Below, one piece after another: positions 34,922-43,840 of a stretch of DNA of 64,000 nucleotides. Position 1 is the first letter of the stretch. Each line of letters opens with the position of its first letter. The translations under genes were made by a program, and so were the position numbers. The notes under the pieces are model-generated. The model saw only the letters and a list, made by a program, of their open reading frames with translations, was not told where the DNA came from and did no database searches. This DNA is from Haloimpatiens lingqiaonensis (GTDB lineage: Bacteria; Bacillota; Clostridia; Clostridiales; Clostridiaceae), in assembly GCF_044502415.1 (NCBI RefSeq), contig NZ_CP172402.1; one strand, written 5' to 3'.

Positions 34922-35917
34922 ATGAATAGCTTTGTAAAAGCAGAGGCTGTTTTTGAAGGTGGTGGCATAAGGGGTATAGGTACAGTAGGAGCACTTAAAA
35001 GCTTTGAGGAACATAATTATATATGGCAAAGGGCAGCAGGAACTTCTGTAGGAGCTATTATAGCAGCACTTGTAATGGCAGGATATAAGGCGGAGGAATT
35101 GGAGAAAATACTGTCTGAAATGGATTTTATAAAATTTTTGGACAAGGACTCTGTTAATAGAATTCCGGTAGTTGGAGCAGCACTGGGGATTTTTAGGGAT
35201 AAGGGCATATGTTCAGGTGATTACTTTGAAAACTGGATAAAAGAGCTTTTAGAGAAAAAAGGCATAATTAATTTTAAAGATATTATGGAAAAGGGAGAGA
35301 GTAAGCTTAAGGTTATAGCTTCAGATATAACTTTAAAGAGGAAAGTAGTTCTTCCAGATGATTTAGTGGATTATGGGGAAGATCCAGGAGAATTTTCAGT
35401 GGCTAAGGCTGTGAGAATGAGCATAAGCATACCACTTTACTTTAAGCCTGTGGAGTTTAAATATAAAGATGGAGTTAGCTATATGGTAGACGGAGGAGTA
35501 ACTTGTAATTATCCAATAGATATATTTGACATGGATAATATAAAAATACCTATAATAGGATTCAAATTTAAAGCAAAAGAGAAGGATGAAAGTTTGACTT
35601 CAAAAGGTAAAAATGATCCTATGTCTTTTCTATTTGATATAGCTAGTACCATGAGTGAATACTCTATATATAAAGAACTTAGTGCAAGAGATGCTGCTAG
35701 AACTGTATTTATACCTGTAGAGGGTGTAAAATCAACAGAGTTTAATATTGCTAAAGAAAAATCAGCAGCATTATATACAGCAGGATATTATGCCGGGGAA
35801 AGATTTTTAGAAGTTTGGGATTTTAAAGATTACCAAAAGAGATTTAGAAGAAAAAACAATGTAAAATTTGCTGTGAATAGTTTTATAGGAAACTTGTTAA
35901 ATAGGAAAACACCTTAA
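34922..35917 (+). CDS. Patatin-like phospholipase
   Basis: 331 residues from the ATG at 34922, which lies six bases after AGGAGAGGG; the ATG at 34916 abuts the site. The patatin fold is shown by the oxyanion loop EGGGIRGIG near 10-18, nucleophile S42 in GTSVGA and the catalytic D190 in VDGGV. It has no signal peptide or membrane segment and is probably a cytoplasmic acyl hydrolase. Target lipid unknown. It appears monocistronic. Confidence 0.9.
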   Translation: MNSFVKAEAVFEGGGIRGIGTVGALKSFEEHNYIWQRAAGTSVGAIIAALVMAGYKAEELEKILSEMDFIKFLDKDSVNRIPVVGAALGIFRDKGICSGDYFENWIKELLEKKGIINFKDIMEKGESKLKVIASDITLKRKVVLPDDLVDYGEDPGEFSVAKAVRMSISIPLYFKPVEFKYKDGVSYMVDGGVTCNYPIDIFDMDNIKIPIIGFKFKAKEKDESLTSKGKNDPMSFLFDIASTMSEYSIYKELSARDAARTVFIPVEGVKSTEFNIAKEKSAALYTAGYYAGERFLEVWDFKDYQKRFRRKNNVKFAVNSFIGNLLNRKTP

Positions 35918-35966
35918 TTCAACAAAGAATCCTTCACTTCAGCGTAAATTTAAGATTTAAGATAAA

Positions 35967-36063
35967 AAGGGGCTATGGCACTAAGAAATTTACATATAAT
36001 ATGTTGATTTGTAAATTAAAAATCAATATATTGTAGTATTTATTCTTAATGCCACAGCCCCTT
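35967..36063. repeat. Hairpin MITE, copy A
   Basis: AAGGGGCTATGGCACTAAGAA at one end pairs with the complement near the other (TTCTTAATGCCACAGCCCCTT), and the 55-base interior is partly self-complementary too. A sequence of this type recurs at 39247-39350, and half of one near 37261-37312. It lies between two convergent genes, where it can also terminate transcription. Confidence 0.82.
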
Positions 36064-36194
36064 ATACGAACTAAAAAAATTCCTTAGGAATTTCAACCTT
36101 CATTTTAAATTTTACATTCTAAATTTCACATTAAATTTTAAACTTAAAATTTAATGTGATGTAGGTCTTAAAAATTACGTGGAAATTTAAGATA

Positions 36195-37055
36195 CTATTT
36201 AATTAACTTTTGGCCGCTAGGGCTAGAATTATGTGATATTCTATTTAATTTTTTTTGAATTTTATATGTTACTTTAATATAATCTTTTGAATCAACGCCA
36301 TATTCTTTTGCTGCAAGAGATAAGGCAGCTCTGTAATATTCCTTTTGAACTTCATCATAACCAATGGACTCCAAAGTTTTGCCAATGTAAAAATAAGTAT
36401 TTATAATACTTGAATTGTCACTAAATTTAGATGAGGTAAGTGAGCACATAGCCTTGTCTAAGGTTTTTAAAGCCGCGTCATAATCACCAAGACGTCTTAA
36501 AGCTTCTCCCTTAAGGGACAAAAACATTCCGTATAAGGCACTATCATGATTTTTTAGATTGGATATGCCCTGTTCAATAGAAATAAGTGCTTCTTTTGGC
36601 TTATTTATTTTCAGTTCAGCATCACTTAGATAATACCACATTATTGGGCTCTTGCTATTATATGTCTTATTTATTTGAGTTTTATAGTAGTCAACTACCT
36701 TTTGGAAATAATAAGGATACATTAGAGGGTCGTCCACATAATCAGATCCATTTTTACTTAGAACTTCTACTTTGTAGGCATCTCTAGTATCATGATTCCA
36801 TATAATAAGTTCTTTTTCCCCGTCTCCATTTATGTCCTCATTTATTGAATAAGGAGAAGTTTTTTTAGAGGAAGATTTTTTGTTTTCCTTAGAAGGAAAA
36901 GATATATTTAAAAATTCTATTAAGTTTTCTATAGAAATTTTAGTGCCAAATGCATTTGCAGATCTATTGTTGACAGGCATAAAAAGGCTTCCAATGGATA
37001 AAGCAAAGCAAAGGGTTAAAGAAAGTGTTAACTTAGATAACTTTTTACTATTCAT
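36195..37055 (-). CDS. Secreted protein with TPR-like repeats
   Basis: 286 residues from the ATG at 37055; an upstream GTG at 37064 is in frame. The signal peptide covers about 1-36 and ends at a probable ANA-F cleavage site. A short hydrophilic segment with a calcium-site-like NEDINGDGEKEL stretch near 74 follows, and then three or four TPR-like helical pairs (SDAELKINKPKEALISIEQG; LKGEALRRLGDYDAALKTLDKA; YFYIGKTLESIG). Such proteins may organise surface complexes. Function unknown. Confidence 0.7.
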   Translation of the reverse strand: MNSKKLSKLTLSLTLCFALSIGSLFMPVNNRSANAFGTKISIENLIEFLNISFPSKENKKSSSKKTSPYSINEDINGDGEKELIIWNHDTRDAYKVEVLSKNGSDYVDDPLMYPYYFQKVVDYYKTQINKTYNSKSPIMWYYLSDAELKINKPKEALISIEQGISNLKNHDSALYGMFLSLKGEALRRLGDYDAALKTLDKAMCSLTSSKFSDNSSIINTYFYIGKTLESIGYDEVQKEYYRAALSLAAKEYGVDSKDYIKVTYKIQKKLNRISHNSSPSGQKLIK

Positions 37056-37707
37056 GCTAATCACCGCTAATAAAAGCTTGCAAAACTCTATAATATATAT
37101 TTGTTTTATAGAATTTGTTAATGCTTTCCACGGTCCACCTCCCTTAATGAAATTTAATCCTTATAACTATTTTAAAACAATTTATAAATAAATTCAAATA
37201 TTCTACATTAATTATACAATAAATAGTAAATATATGAGTTACAGAAGAATTACAAAACAATTTTGTAAATTAAAACAATCGTATATAAATTCTTTAATGC
37301 CATAGCCCTACATTACAGGTATTGCAATATGGAAGGCAAATTGTTAATATAAAAATTAGGAACTTAAAAGTATTTTATTGGTGGTAGCTAGCGAAAATAC
37401 TAAAATTAAGAATGTTGCGACTCAACATTCTTATAATTGACAATGGAGAATTGACAATGGACAATGAAGGAAGTTTTTCTTATAGAAAAACTAAAATTTT
37501 AAGAGAACTAAACATAGAATTTATCTGCTTTAAATTTTAGTTTTGCATTATCAAAACATCCATCACTGTCAATTATAAAATTGTTATGCAGTTTATTTTA
37601 AAGGAGAAAGTAAATTGTTAATATAAAAATTAAAGACAGTGCAATAATATAGGCACTTTCAATGTAGTGGTGCGAATTATAAAGAATCTAATAGAGGGGG
37701 AAAAATT
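37056..37707. other. Intergenic region upstream of cobQ
   Basis: No gene was found. It contains half of the hairpin MITE (37261-37312), a hairpin GAATGTTGCGACTCAACATTC near 37410-37430, and repeated TTGACAATGGA phrases. No cobalamin riboswitch box is visible before cobQ. Confidence 0.55.
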
Positions 37708-39204
37708 ATGGCTAAAATAATGATTCAAGGGACGGCTTCTTCAGTAGGCAAGAGTATATTGGTGGCAGCTTTATGTAGAATATTTAAGCAAGATGGATAT
37801 AAGGTTTGTCCGTTTAAATCACAAAACATGTCTTTAAATTCATACATAACATTAGATGGAAAGGAAATGGGTAGGGCACAGGTACTTCAAGCCTATGCTG
37901 CAGGACTTGAGCCAGAGGCATATATGAATCCCATTCTTTTAAAACCTACTTCTGATAAAAAGTGCCAAATAATAGTTAATGGTAAAGTTTATGGAAACAG
38001 TACTGCTATGGAATATCATAATATGAAATTAGAATTTAAGGATATGCTAAAAGAGCATTTTGAAAAATTGGAAGAAGAATTTGACATAGTAGTAATGGAG
38101 GGTGCTGGAAGCCCCGCTGAGATAAATTTAAGAGATAGAGACATAGTTAATATGGGTATGGCGGAACTTATAGATGCACCTGTACTTTTAGTAGGAGATA
38201 TAGATAAGGGTGGAGTTTTTGCTTCACTGGCAGGAACAATGCTTCTTCTTAATGATGAGGAAAAAAAGAGAGTAAAGGGAACTATAATAAATAAATTTAG
38301 AGGAGATGTGGAAATATTAAAACCGGGCCTTACTATGCTAGAAGATATAATAAAAATACCATGCTTTGGTGTGGTGCCACATTTTAGATTGGCTCTAGAA
38401 GATGAAGATGGAGCTGTAAGCTTTAACAAAGAAATTAAAGGAGATATTGATGTGGCTGTAATTAAGCTTCCTCATATATCAAACTTTACAGACTTAGATG
38501 CACTTAAAAATGAAGAGGATATTTCAGTAAGATTTATTGAAAATGTAGAGGAATTTGGAAACCCAGACCTTTTAATAATACCAGGAAGTAAGAATACCAT
38601 AGAAGATTTGATTTCTTTAAGAAAAAATGGATTGGAAGATAAAATTAAAAAATATAGTGAAACTGGAATGGTCATAGGTATATGCGGAGGATATCAAATG
38701 CTAGGGGATTTACTTAAGGATCCATATGAAGTGGAGACAGCGGTAAAAGAAGTAAAGGGCATAGGTCTTTTGAATATGACTACTACCTTTGAAAAGGAGA
38801 AGGTTACCACTAGGGTAAATGCGGAACTTCTACAGGAATTACAGGGACATAAAATTGCAGATAAAAAGGTTTATGGCTATGAAATACACATGGGTATAAG
38901 CTCTTATGGTGAGGGATGTAAGCCGCTTTTCAAAATAGAGGATAGAAATGGAGAAAAGGTTGACGTATTTGATGGAGCTATAAATGAAAGAGGAAATGTA
39001 ATGGGTACATATATACATGGAGTCTTTGATGGCTTAAGCTTTAGGGATTACGTGGTAAATACTTTAAGAATGAAAAAAGGATTACAGCCTAAAGAAGTTA
39101 GCGAATACGAAAGCTTAAGAGAAAAGGAATTGGATAAGTTAGCAGATATAGTTAGAGAAAATTTGGATATGGAACAGGTGTATAAAATAATAGGACTAAA
39201 ATAA
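37708..39204 (+). CDS. cobQ: Cobyric acid synthase
   Basis: 498 residues (also called CbiP). It amidates four carboxyl groups of adenosylcobyrinic diamide using glutamine and ATP. The P-loop-like start IQGTASSVGKS and the FKSQNMSLNS segment belong to the DTB-synthetase-like domain (about 1-240). The C-terminal glutaminase domain carries C326 in IGICGGYQM and H437 in TYIHGVFDG. Length and motifs are normal. No other cobalamin gene lies in the window, so it either serves cobinamide or cobyrinate salvage or has become separated from its operon. The ATG follows GAGGGGG. Confidence 0.95.
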   Translation: MAKIMIQGTASSVGKSILVAALCRIFKQDGYKVCPFKSQNMSLNSYITLDGKEMGRAQVLQAYAAGLEPEAYMNPILLKPTSDKKCQIIVNGKVYGNSTAMEYHNMKLEFKDMLKEHFEKLEEEFDIVVMEGAGSPAEINLRDRDIVNMGMAELIDAPVLLVGDIDKGGVFASLAGTMLLLNDEEKKRVKGTIINKFRGDVEILKPGLTMLEDIIKIPCFGVVPHFRLALEDEDGAVSFNKEIKGDIDVAVIKLPHISNFTDLDALKNEEDISVRFIENVEEFGNPDLLIIPGSKNTIEDLISLRKNGLEDKIKKYSETGMVIGICGGYQMLGDLLKDPYEVETAVKEVKGIGLLNMTTTFEKEKVTTRVNAELLQELQGHKIADKKVYGYEIHMGISSYGEGCKPLFKIEDRNGEKVDVFDGAINERGNVMGTYIHGVFDGLSFRDYVVNTLRMKKGLQPKEVSEYESLREKELDKLADIVRENLDMEQVYKIIGLK

Positions 39205-39246
39205 AAGGATTGAAATAAAAGGATTGAAATAAAAGGATTGAAATAA
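39199..39246 (+). repeat. 14-bp tandem repeat, 3 units
   Basis: The unit AATAAAAGGATTGA repeats three times directly after the cobQ stop codon and leads into the hairpin MITE, whose end resembles the same phrase. Confidence 0.8.
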
Positions 39247-39350
39247 AAGGGGACTGTGGCACTAAGAAATTCATACACAATATATGGGTTTGAATTTTAA
39301 TATCAAACTCAATGTTGGATAGAATTTATTCTTAGTGCAACAGTCCTCTT
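39247..39350. repeat. Hairpin MITE, copy B
   Basis: AAGGGGACTGTGGCACTAAGAA pairs with TTCTTAGTGCAACAGTCCTCTT at the other end. The arms differ from copy A at several positions (GGACTG against GGCTATG), yet both stay largely paired. It separates convergent cobQ and the lipoprotein gene. Confidence 0.82.
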
Positions 39351-39351
39351 A

Positions 39352-40851
39352 TTATTTCTTATTTTTTTCATTTTTTATAAAGTCCCTAAAGCTGTCAGTC
39401 CACTTAGAAACGTAGTCTCCAGTGGCCCATTCTGCCATAATTATCGATTCAGTACTATCTATAGGAATTTTTTCAATTGGTTTCGAAGATAAAGTTTTAT
39501 TTTCTATAGTATAAACATAAAGAGCATCTTTAGAAACCACTATAGCTATGTCGCCATTTGGTGAAGTAAATACATCCAGGGCATGGGGTATGTTATTTTT
39601 TACTTCACTCCAAGATAAAGATAAATCATCAAAGGTTAGAAGTTTCTTAGGAGGAAACATGTTTAAATCAAAATCAATATAATCCATTTCATTTTTAGAA
39701 GAATTCAATCGTCCGGTCATAACCCAATGGCCATTTCTTCTAGTTAATGTAAAGTTTTCTTCATCAATAGCCTGATCTTGAAAAGTATCTTTTTTATCAC
39801 TTCTTACGGATAAAAAAGAATTTAAGCTGTCTTTTAGAATATTAGAGCCCACATTTCCTACTAGGTCAGATATTTTTATTCCTTTTTTATTTTCTAAATT
39901 GTCCACAGGTAGCACTTGAAATTTATTTAAATTATTATTTGATATAGAGCCCATGGAATATTCAGTACCTATATAATCATTACATATAAATAATATATTT
40001 CTAAATAGGTTTTGAGCAGAGGGTTTATGAGAAGGAACAGTAATTTTAGTATTTTTATTGTCGCTGCTATCTATTGCATGGGCTTCTATATTGTCCTGTG
40101 TAATGCCGGATTTTGATGTTCTATTTACATTAACATACCAAAATCCAGTTTTTCTAGGAAAAAATATTCCATCACTTTTTAAAATATCTAGTGTTTTTTT
40201 ATTTTTTGAAGAAATCCATATAGTTCTATAACTAGAAGGAGAATCTGATATATTGGCACTATTGGAGCGAATTCCAATGAAAACTCCAGAATTTAGCTGA
40301 GAAGATTCATTGGAATTTTTTTCTTCATATGATACAGTGTCTTTAATTTTTGCTATATTTTTAGTGTCATCAGAAATTTTATCCATTATAAAAAATGTTT
40401 CATCCATATAAATGAGAAGTCTATTTTTATCTATAAGTATAAAATCATAGAAAAGATTCTCATTGCAGGTTACAGATACAATCTCAATTTTATCTTTTTT
40501 TATACCTAAATCCTCAGGTGCTAATTTGTAATTGTAAAATAAGTAGTCCACAGCATTTACAACTTTAACTTTATATTTAGGAGAGTTACAAGTTTCATCC
40601 AAAAATATAGCACCCTTTTGGCTAAACTCTGCTGTTTTGCCAATTAAAGATTTATTTACTTTAGCATTTTTATTAGCATCTTTATAATCTACAACTTTCC
40701 AAGTGCCCTGAATAGGAATAAGTTTATTCCTAGGAGCAGATATCTTTTCTGTAGGATTAATTTGAGGAAATTTGCAAGCTTGCATAAAAGTGCTTGATGA
40801 AAACAATAATAATGTTATTAATAAGAATATAAATATGTTAGTTCTCTTCAT
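39352..40851 (-). CDS. Lipoprotein linked to a two-component system
   Basis: 499 residues. The N-terminal hydrophobic segment ends with the lipobox-like FMQAC, giving C26 as the likely lipidated residue. The rest shows no family I recognise; it looks like an extracellular mix of strands with an early GTWKVVDYKD lipocalin-like phrase and a late DVFTSPNGDIAIVVS beta-propeller-like phrase. It lies 34 bases after the sensor kinase gene on the same strand, so it probably belongs to that operon and may modulate the sensor at the cell surface. That role is inference. Confidence 0.65.
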   Translation of the reverse strand: MKRTNIFIFLLITLLLFSSSTFMQACKFPQINPTEKISAPRNKLIPIQGTWKVVDYKDANKNAKVNKSLIGKTAEFSQKGAIFLDETCNSPKYKVKVVNAVDYLFYNYKLAPEDLGIKKDKIEIVSVTCNENLFYDFILIDKNRLLIYMDETFFIMDKISDDTKNIAKIKDTVSYEEKNSNESSQLNSGVFIGIRSNSANISDSPSSYRTIWISSKNKKTLDILKSDGIFFPRKTGFWYVNVNRTSKSGITQDNIEAHAIDSSDNKNTKITVPSHKPSAQNLFRNILFICNDYIGTEYSMGSISNNNLNKFQVLPVDNLENKKGIKISDLVGNVGSNILKDSLNSFLSVRSDKKDTFQDQAIDEENFTLTRRNGHWVMTGRLNSSKNEMDYIDFDLNMFPPKKLLTFDDLSLSWSEVKNNIPHALDVFTSPNGDIAIVVSKDALYVYTIENKTLSSKPIEKIPIDSTESIIMAEWATGDYVSKWTDSFRDFIKNEKNKK

Positions 40852-40885
40852 TACATATTATCTCCCTGTGTATTTTTTCGAAAAT

Positions 40886-42274
40886 TTAAATTTCTATTGG
40901 AAGCTTAACTGAAATATTTGTTCCAATATTAAGTTCACTGGTTATAATGAAAAACCCATTGTGCAGTCTTATTATTTCATCGCATATGGATAAACCTATT
41001 CCATTTTTAGATTTACTGCTTTTACCTTTATAGAATTTTTCTTTGATTTTTGGAAGTTCGTCTTCACTTATTCCAGAACCAGTGTCATCCACATGAAGTA
41101 TTAAATATTTATTTTGAACCTCTGTCCAAACTGTTACGGTTCCACCTTCGGGTGTAAAATTAAAGGCATTGTCCACAAGATTTATGAGTACTTGCTTTAT
41201 TCTATTAGGGTCCATGGCTATGGCAGGAATATTGTCGTTTTTCAACACTATAAAACTTATATTATCCCTTTTAGCTCTAGGACTCATTTGTTTTTTTATA
41301 TAATCTAGTAATATATCAATATGAATTATTTCCTTATTTAAAGTAATCTTTCCTGATACAAATTTTGAAAAATCTAAAAGTTCTTCAACCATGCCAGTAA
41401 GACGTTCGCTTTCATCTTCAATTATTTGAAGTCCATCTCTTATAAGCTCTTTATCGTTTAATTCATCTGTTTTTAGTGTTATAGCCCAGCCCTTTATAGA
41501 AGTTAAAGGAGTCCTTAGCTCATGAGAAACTGAGGAGATAAACTCATTTTTTAATTGTTCTTTTTTTAATAGTTCATCTGCCATGTAGTTTAGTGTATCC
41601 GAAAGCTTTCCAACTTCATCGTCAAATACTTTTTTATTACGTATTTTTAAATCTCCATCAGCCATTTTACCTGCTACAGTTGTTAAGTTTTTTATTGGAC
41701 CAACGATTGTATTGGACATGAATATGCTTACCACTAAAGCTGTAAATAAAGCAATAAATCCAATAGCCGATAGAATTAAGGATATGGCAAAAATTTCCTT
41801 ATCTACAGGGGCTAAAGATGTTATAAATCTAAGGGCACCCACTATTTTATTATTGGATTTTAATGGATAAGTTACAGAAAATACTTTATGCCTAGAGTAG
41901 GACACAGTACCACGCCATTTACCTAGTTTACCCTCCAGGGCATTTTTAAATGCTTCATCATCAATTACCTCAGAAGGAATTACTCCTATGGAGTCCATTA
42001 ATATATTGCCTTTTGTATCTATTATTTGAACTTGAGCTGAAGTCTGCTTCCAGAAAACATCTACGTTTTCCTGAACATTTTCTTTTAATGATGAATTTGA
42101 AAAATACTTTGTATAAAATTCAGAGGAGGCCTTTACTTGATTAGTAAGTGAATCCTCTATGTTTTTATAATAATATTGTTTAGTACCACTTATAATAAGA
42201 GTTTCAAATATTGCTATCGTTATAAATATTACAGTTAAAAAATTTAAACTTAGACGCTTTCTAATGCTGTTCAT
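40886..42274 (-). CDS. Sensor histidine kinase
   Basis: 462 residues. Membrane segments at about 9-29 and 165-188 enclose an extracellular sensor domain of about 130 residues. HAMP (190-240), the dimerisation domain with H251 in SVSHELRTPLTS, and the HATPase domain (N-box DNAFNFTPEGG, G1 DTGSGIS, G2 KNGIGLSI) follow. It autophosphorylates H251 and passes phosphate to the adjacent response regulator. Its 5' end overlaps the regulator gene by 14 bases, typical for a coupled pair. The signal is unknown. Confidence 0.93.
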   Translation of the reverse strand: MNSIRKRLSLNFLTVIFITIAIFETLIISGTKQYYYKNIEDSLTNQVKASSEFYTKYFSNSSLKENVQENVDVFWKQTSAQVQIIDTKGNILMDSIGVIPSEVIDDEAFKNALEGKLGKWRGTVSYSRHKVFSVTYPLKSNNKIVGALRFITSLAPVDKEIFAISLILSAIGFIALFTALVVSIFMSNTIVGPIKNLTTVAGKMADGDLKIRNKKVFDDEVGKLSDTLNYMADELLKKEQLKNEFISSVSHELRTPLTSIKGWAITLKTDELNDKELIRDGLQIIEDESERLTGMVEELLDFSKFVSGKITLNKEIIHIDILLDYIKKQMSPRAKRDNISFIVLKNDNIPAIAMDPNRIKQVLINLVDNAFNFTPEGGTVTVWTEVQNKYLILHVDDTGSGISEDELPKIKEKFYKGKSSKSKNGIGLSICDEIIRLHNGFFIITSELNIGTNISVKLPIEI

Positions 42275-42965
42275 TCTTGTTCCACCTATAACCTGTTCCC
42301 CATACAGTTTCTATATATTTAGGTGCAGAGGAACATTCTTCTATTTTTGTTCTTAGACGTCTTATATTTACATCAACAATTTTGGTGTCGCCTATAAAAT
42401 CTAATCCCCAAATAGCATTCAATAATTCATCACGGTTAAATGCTTTGCCGGGATTTTCAATAAATAGCTTTAGTATTAGATATTCCTTAGGAGTTAAATC
42501 CAACTCCATTCCATTTTTATATGCCTTTTGTGAATAGGTATCTAGTTTAAACGGGTAGAATTCTACTATAGTATTATCTTGAGTATTGTCATTATTTTCT
42601 TCAATTCTTCTTAAAAGAGCCTTTATTCTTAATACTAATTCTAAAGGATTAAATGGTTTAACTATATAGTCATCAGCACCAAACTCTAACCCCATTATTT
42701 TATCCATATCTTGACTTTTAGCTGTCAACATTATTATACCCATATGAGGAAATTTTTCTCTAAGTTTTTGACAAACTTCAAATCCATTTATCCCAGGAAG
42801 CATTACATCTAATATAGCCACCTTAGGCTTTTCTATAAAGGCCTTTTGTAAACCCTCTTCACCGGTACCAGCTTCTATAACTTGAAAATTATTTCTTTGT
42901 AAATTTATCTTTAGAAATCCTCTTATGGAGTTTTCATCTTCTACAACTAATATTTTTTCTAACAT
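42261..42965 (-). CDS. OmpR/PhoB-family response regulator
   Basis: 234 residues from the ATG at 42965, after GAGGTGAT; an upstream in-frame start is less likely. The receiver domain has phosphoacceptor D53 in VAILDVMLPG, the acidic pair ED near 10 and K in DYIVKPFNP near 103. The winged-helix DNA-binding domain begins near 135 and ends with the typical TKIVDVNIRRLRTKIE and TVWGTGYRW segments. It is the first gene of a regulator-kinase-lipoprotein operon. Confidence 0.95.
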   Translation of the reverse strand: MLEKILVVEDENSIRGFLKINLQRNNFQVIEAGTGEEGLQKAFIEKPKVAILDVMLPGINGFEVCQKLREKFPHMGIIMLTAKSQDMDKIMGLEFGADDYIVKPFNPLELVLRIKALLRRIEENNDNTQDNTIVEFYPFKLDTYSQKAYKNGMELDLTPKEYLILKLFIENPGKAFNRDELLNAIWGLDFIGDTKIVDVNIRRLRTKIEECSSAPKYIETVWGTGYRWNKNEQH

Positions 42966-43021
42966 ATAAATCACCTCAAATTTATAATACACTTATATAC
43001 AATTATATACTGTAATAAACA

Positions 43022-43122
43022 TATAACTCAACTTTCGTATATAAATTTTTATATTAGATGGAATAAAAGCAATATAAATATAGTTTTTAATTTTGTTTTA
43101 CAACTTAGAAAGTTGAATATAT
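43022..43122. repeat. MITE-like element with AACTTTC ends
   Basis: TATAACTCAACTTTC at the left mirrors GAAAGTTGAATATAT at the right. It is a shorter relative of 9462-9651 located upstream of the two-component operon. Confidence 0.65.
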
Positions 43123-43247
43123 ATAACTCCTAATAAGATTTCTATACATAGCAAAAAATATCTTATTATAAATAATTTAATGGAAATTTACTTTGAATGA
43201 GTTACAAAATCATAAAAAAATATTACAAAAGTATTACAAGAATTGAT

Positions 43248-43383
43248 ATAAACAGAGCTCTAACCTTCAGATGGAGTTTTTACTCCAACTGAAGGTTAGA
43301 GATGGTTATCCAGGGACGTAGCTGCCGTTGTCTCCCACTTTGTTAGAAGTGGGAGTGTTACGGCAGGTAGTCATCGGATAAAA
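43248..43383 (+). repeat. Double-hairpin element, copy 7
   Basis: Complete unit with a rearranged first stem: AGCTCTAACCTTCAG replaces AGCTCTTAGCTTCAG, which improves pairing with CTGAAGGTTAGAG. This is a compensatory-looking change that supports the hairpin. Confidence 0.9.
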
Positions 43384-43387
43384 AAGA

Positions 43388-43547
43388 ATAAAAAAAGGAA
43401 GCCCTACGCTCTGGCTTCCTAAGGGGGTTAAATTTCTAATTAATTAGAAATTTGAGGGGAATAATTGTTAAGGAAAACAATTTTCAAGGGAAATGCTAAA
43501 TGGAGAAACTAAACATTTCACACATTTTATGAAAATAGCTTTACTGT
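43388..43547 (-). ncRNA. Predicted C-rich small RNA
   Basis: On the minus strand a near-consensus promoter (43554-43582) is followed by about 160 bases with no credible ORF and then a strong terminator. The predicted RNA has several unpaired C-rich segments (TTTCTCC, TTTCCC, TTTTCC, TTCCCCTC and AACCCCCTTAGG), which are complementary to Shine-Dalgarno sequences. Small RNAs of Gram-positives that use UCCC-type motifs to block translation look like this. The end points are predictions. Confidence 0.6.
43390..43419 (-). terminator. Terminator of the predicted small RNA
   Basis: Read on the minus strand, GGAAGCC-AGAGCGTAG-GGCTTCC forms a perfect 7-bp stem followed by seven T residues. Confidence 0.85.
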
Positions 43548-43553
43548 AATTTA

Positions 43554-43582
43554 ATTATATACGAAAAATGAATTGTTATCAA
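43554..43582 (-). promoter_or_regulatory. Strong vegetative promoter for the small RNA
   Basis: Minus-strand -35 TTGATA (43577-43582) and -10 TATAAT (43554-43559) with exactly 17 bases between them. Confidence 0.8.
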
Positions 43583-43840
43583 TAGATAAATTCAAAAAAA
43601 CTAGCGCAAAAAGTAAATAATTTATTAACAGAATCAATGTTTGAACGATTAGTCATAGAGCTTGGAGAGGTGTGAATAAATTTTTTGTAGATAAATTGTT
43701 TTTTAGAAAAATGAAAGATGTTAAGAATACGTTTTCAATAGCGTATATTATATAATTACATGATGTTTTATAGAGGGATTTGTAATCTTTTATCGAAATA
43801 GTTGAGGGATATAATTTAAAGATTTTGGAGGAATTTAACA

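Noticed and set aside
37300..37707. Cobalamin riboswitch upstream of cobQ
   Set aside because: No conserved B12-box or surrounding aptamer segments could be found.
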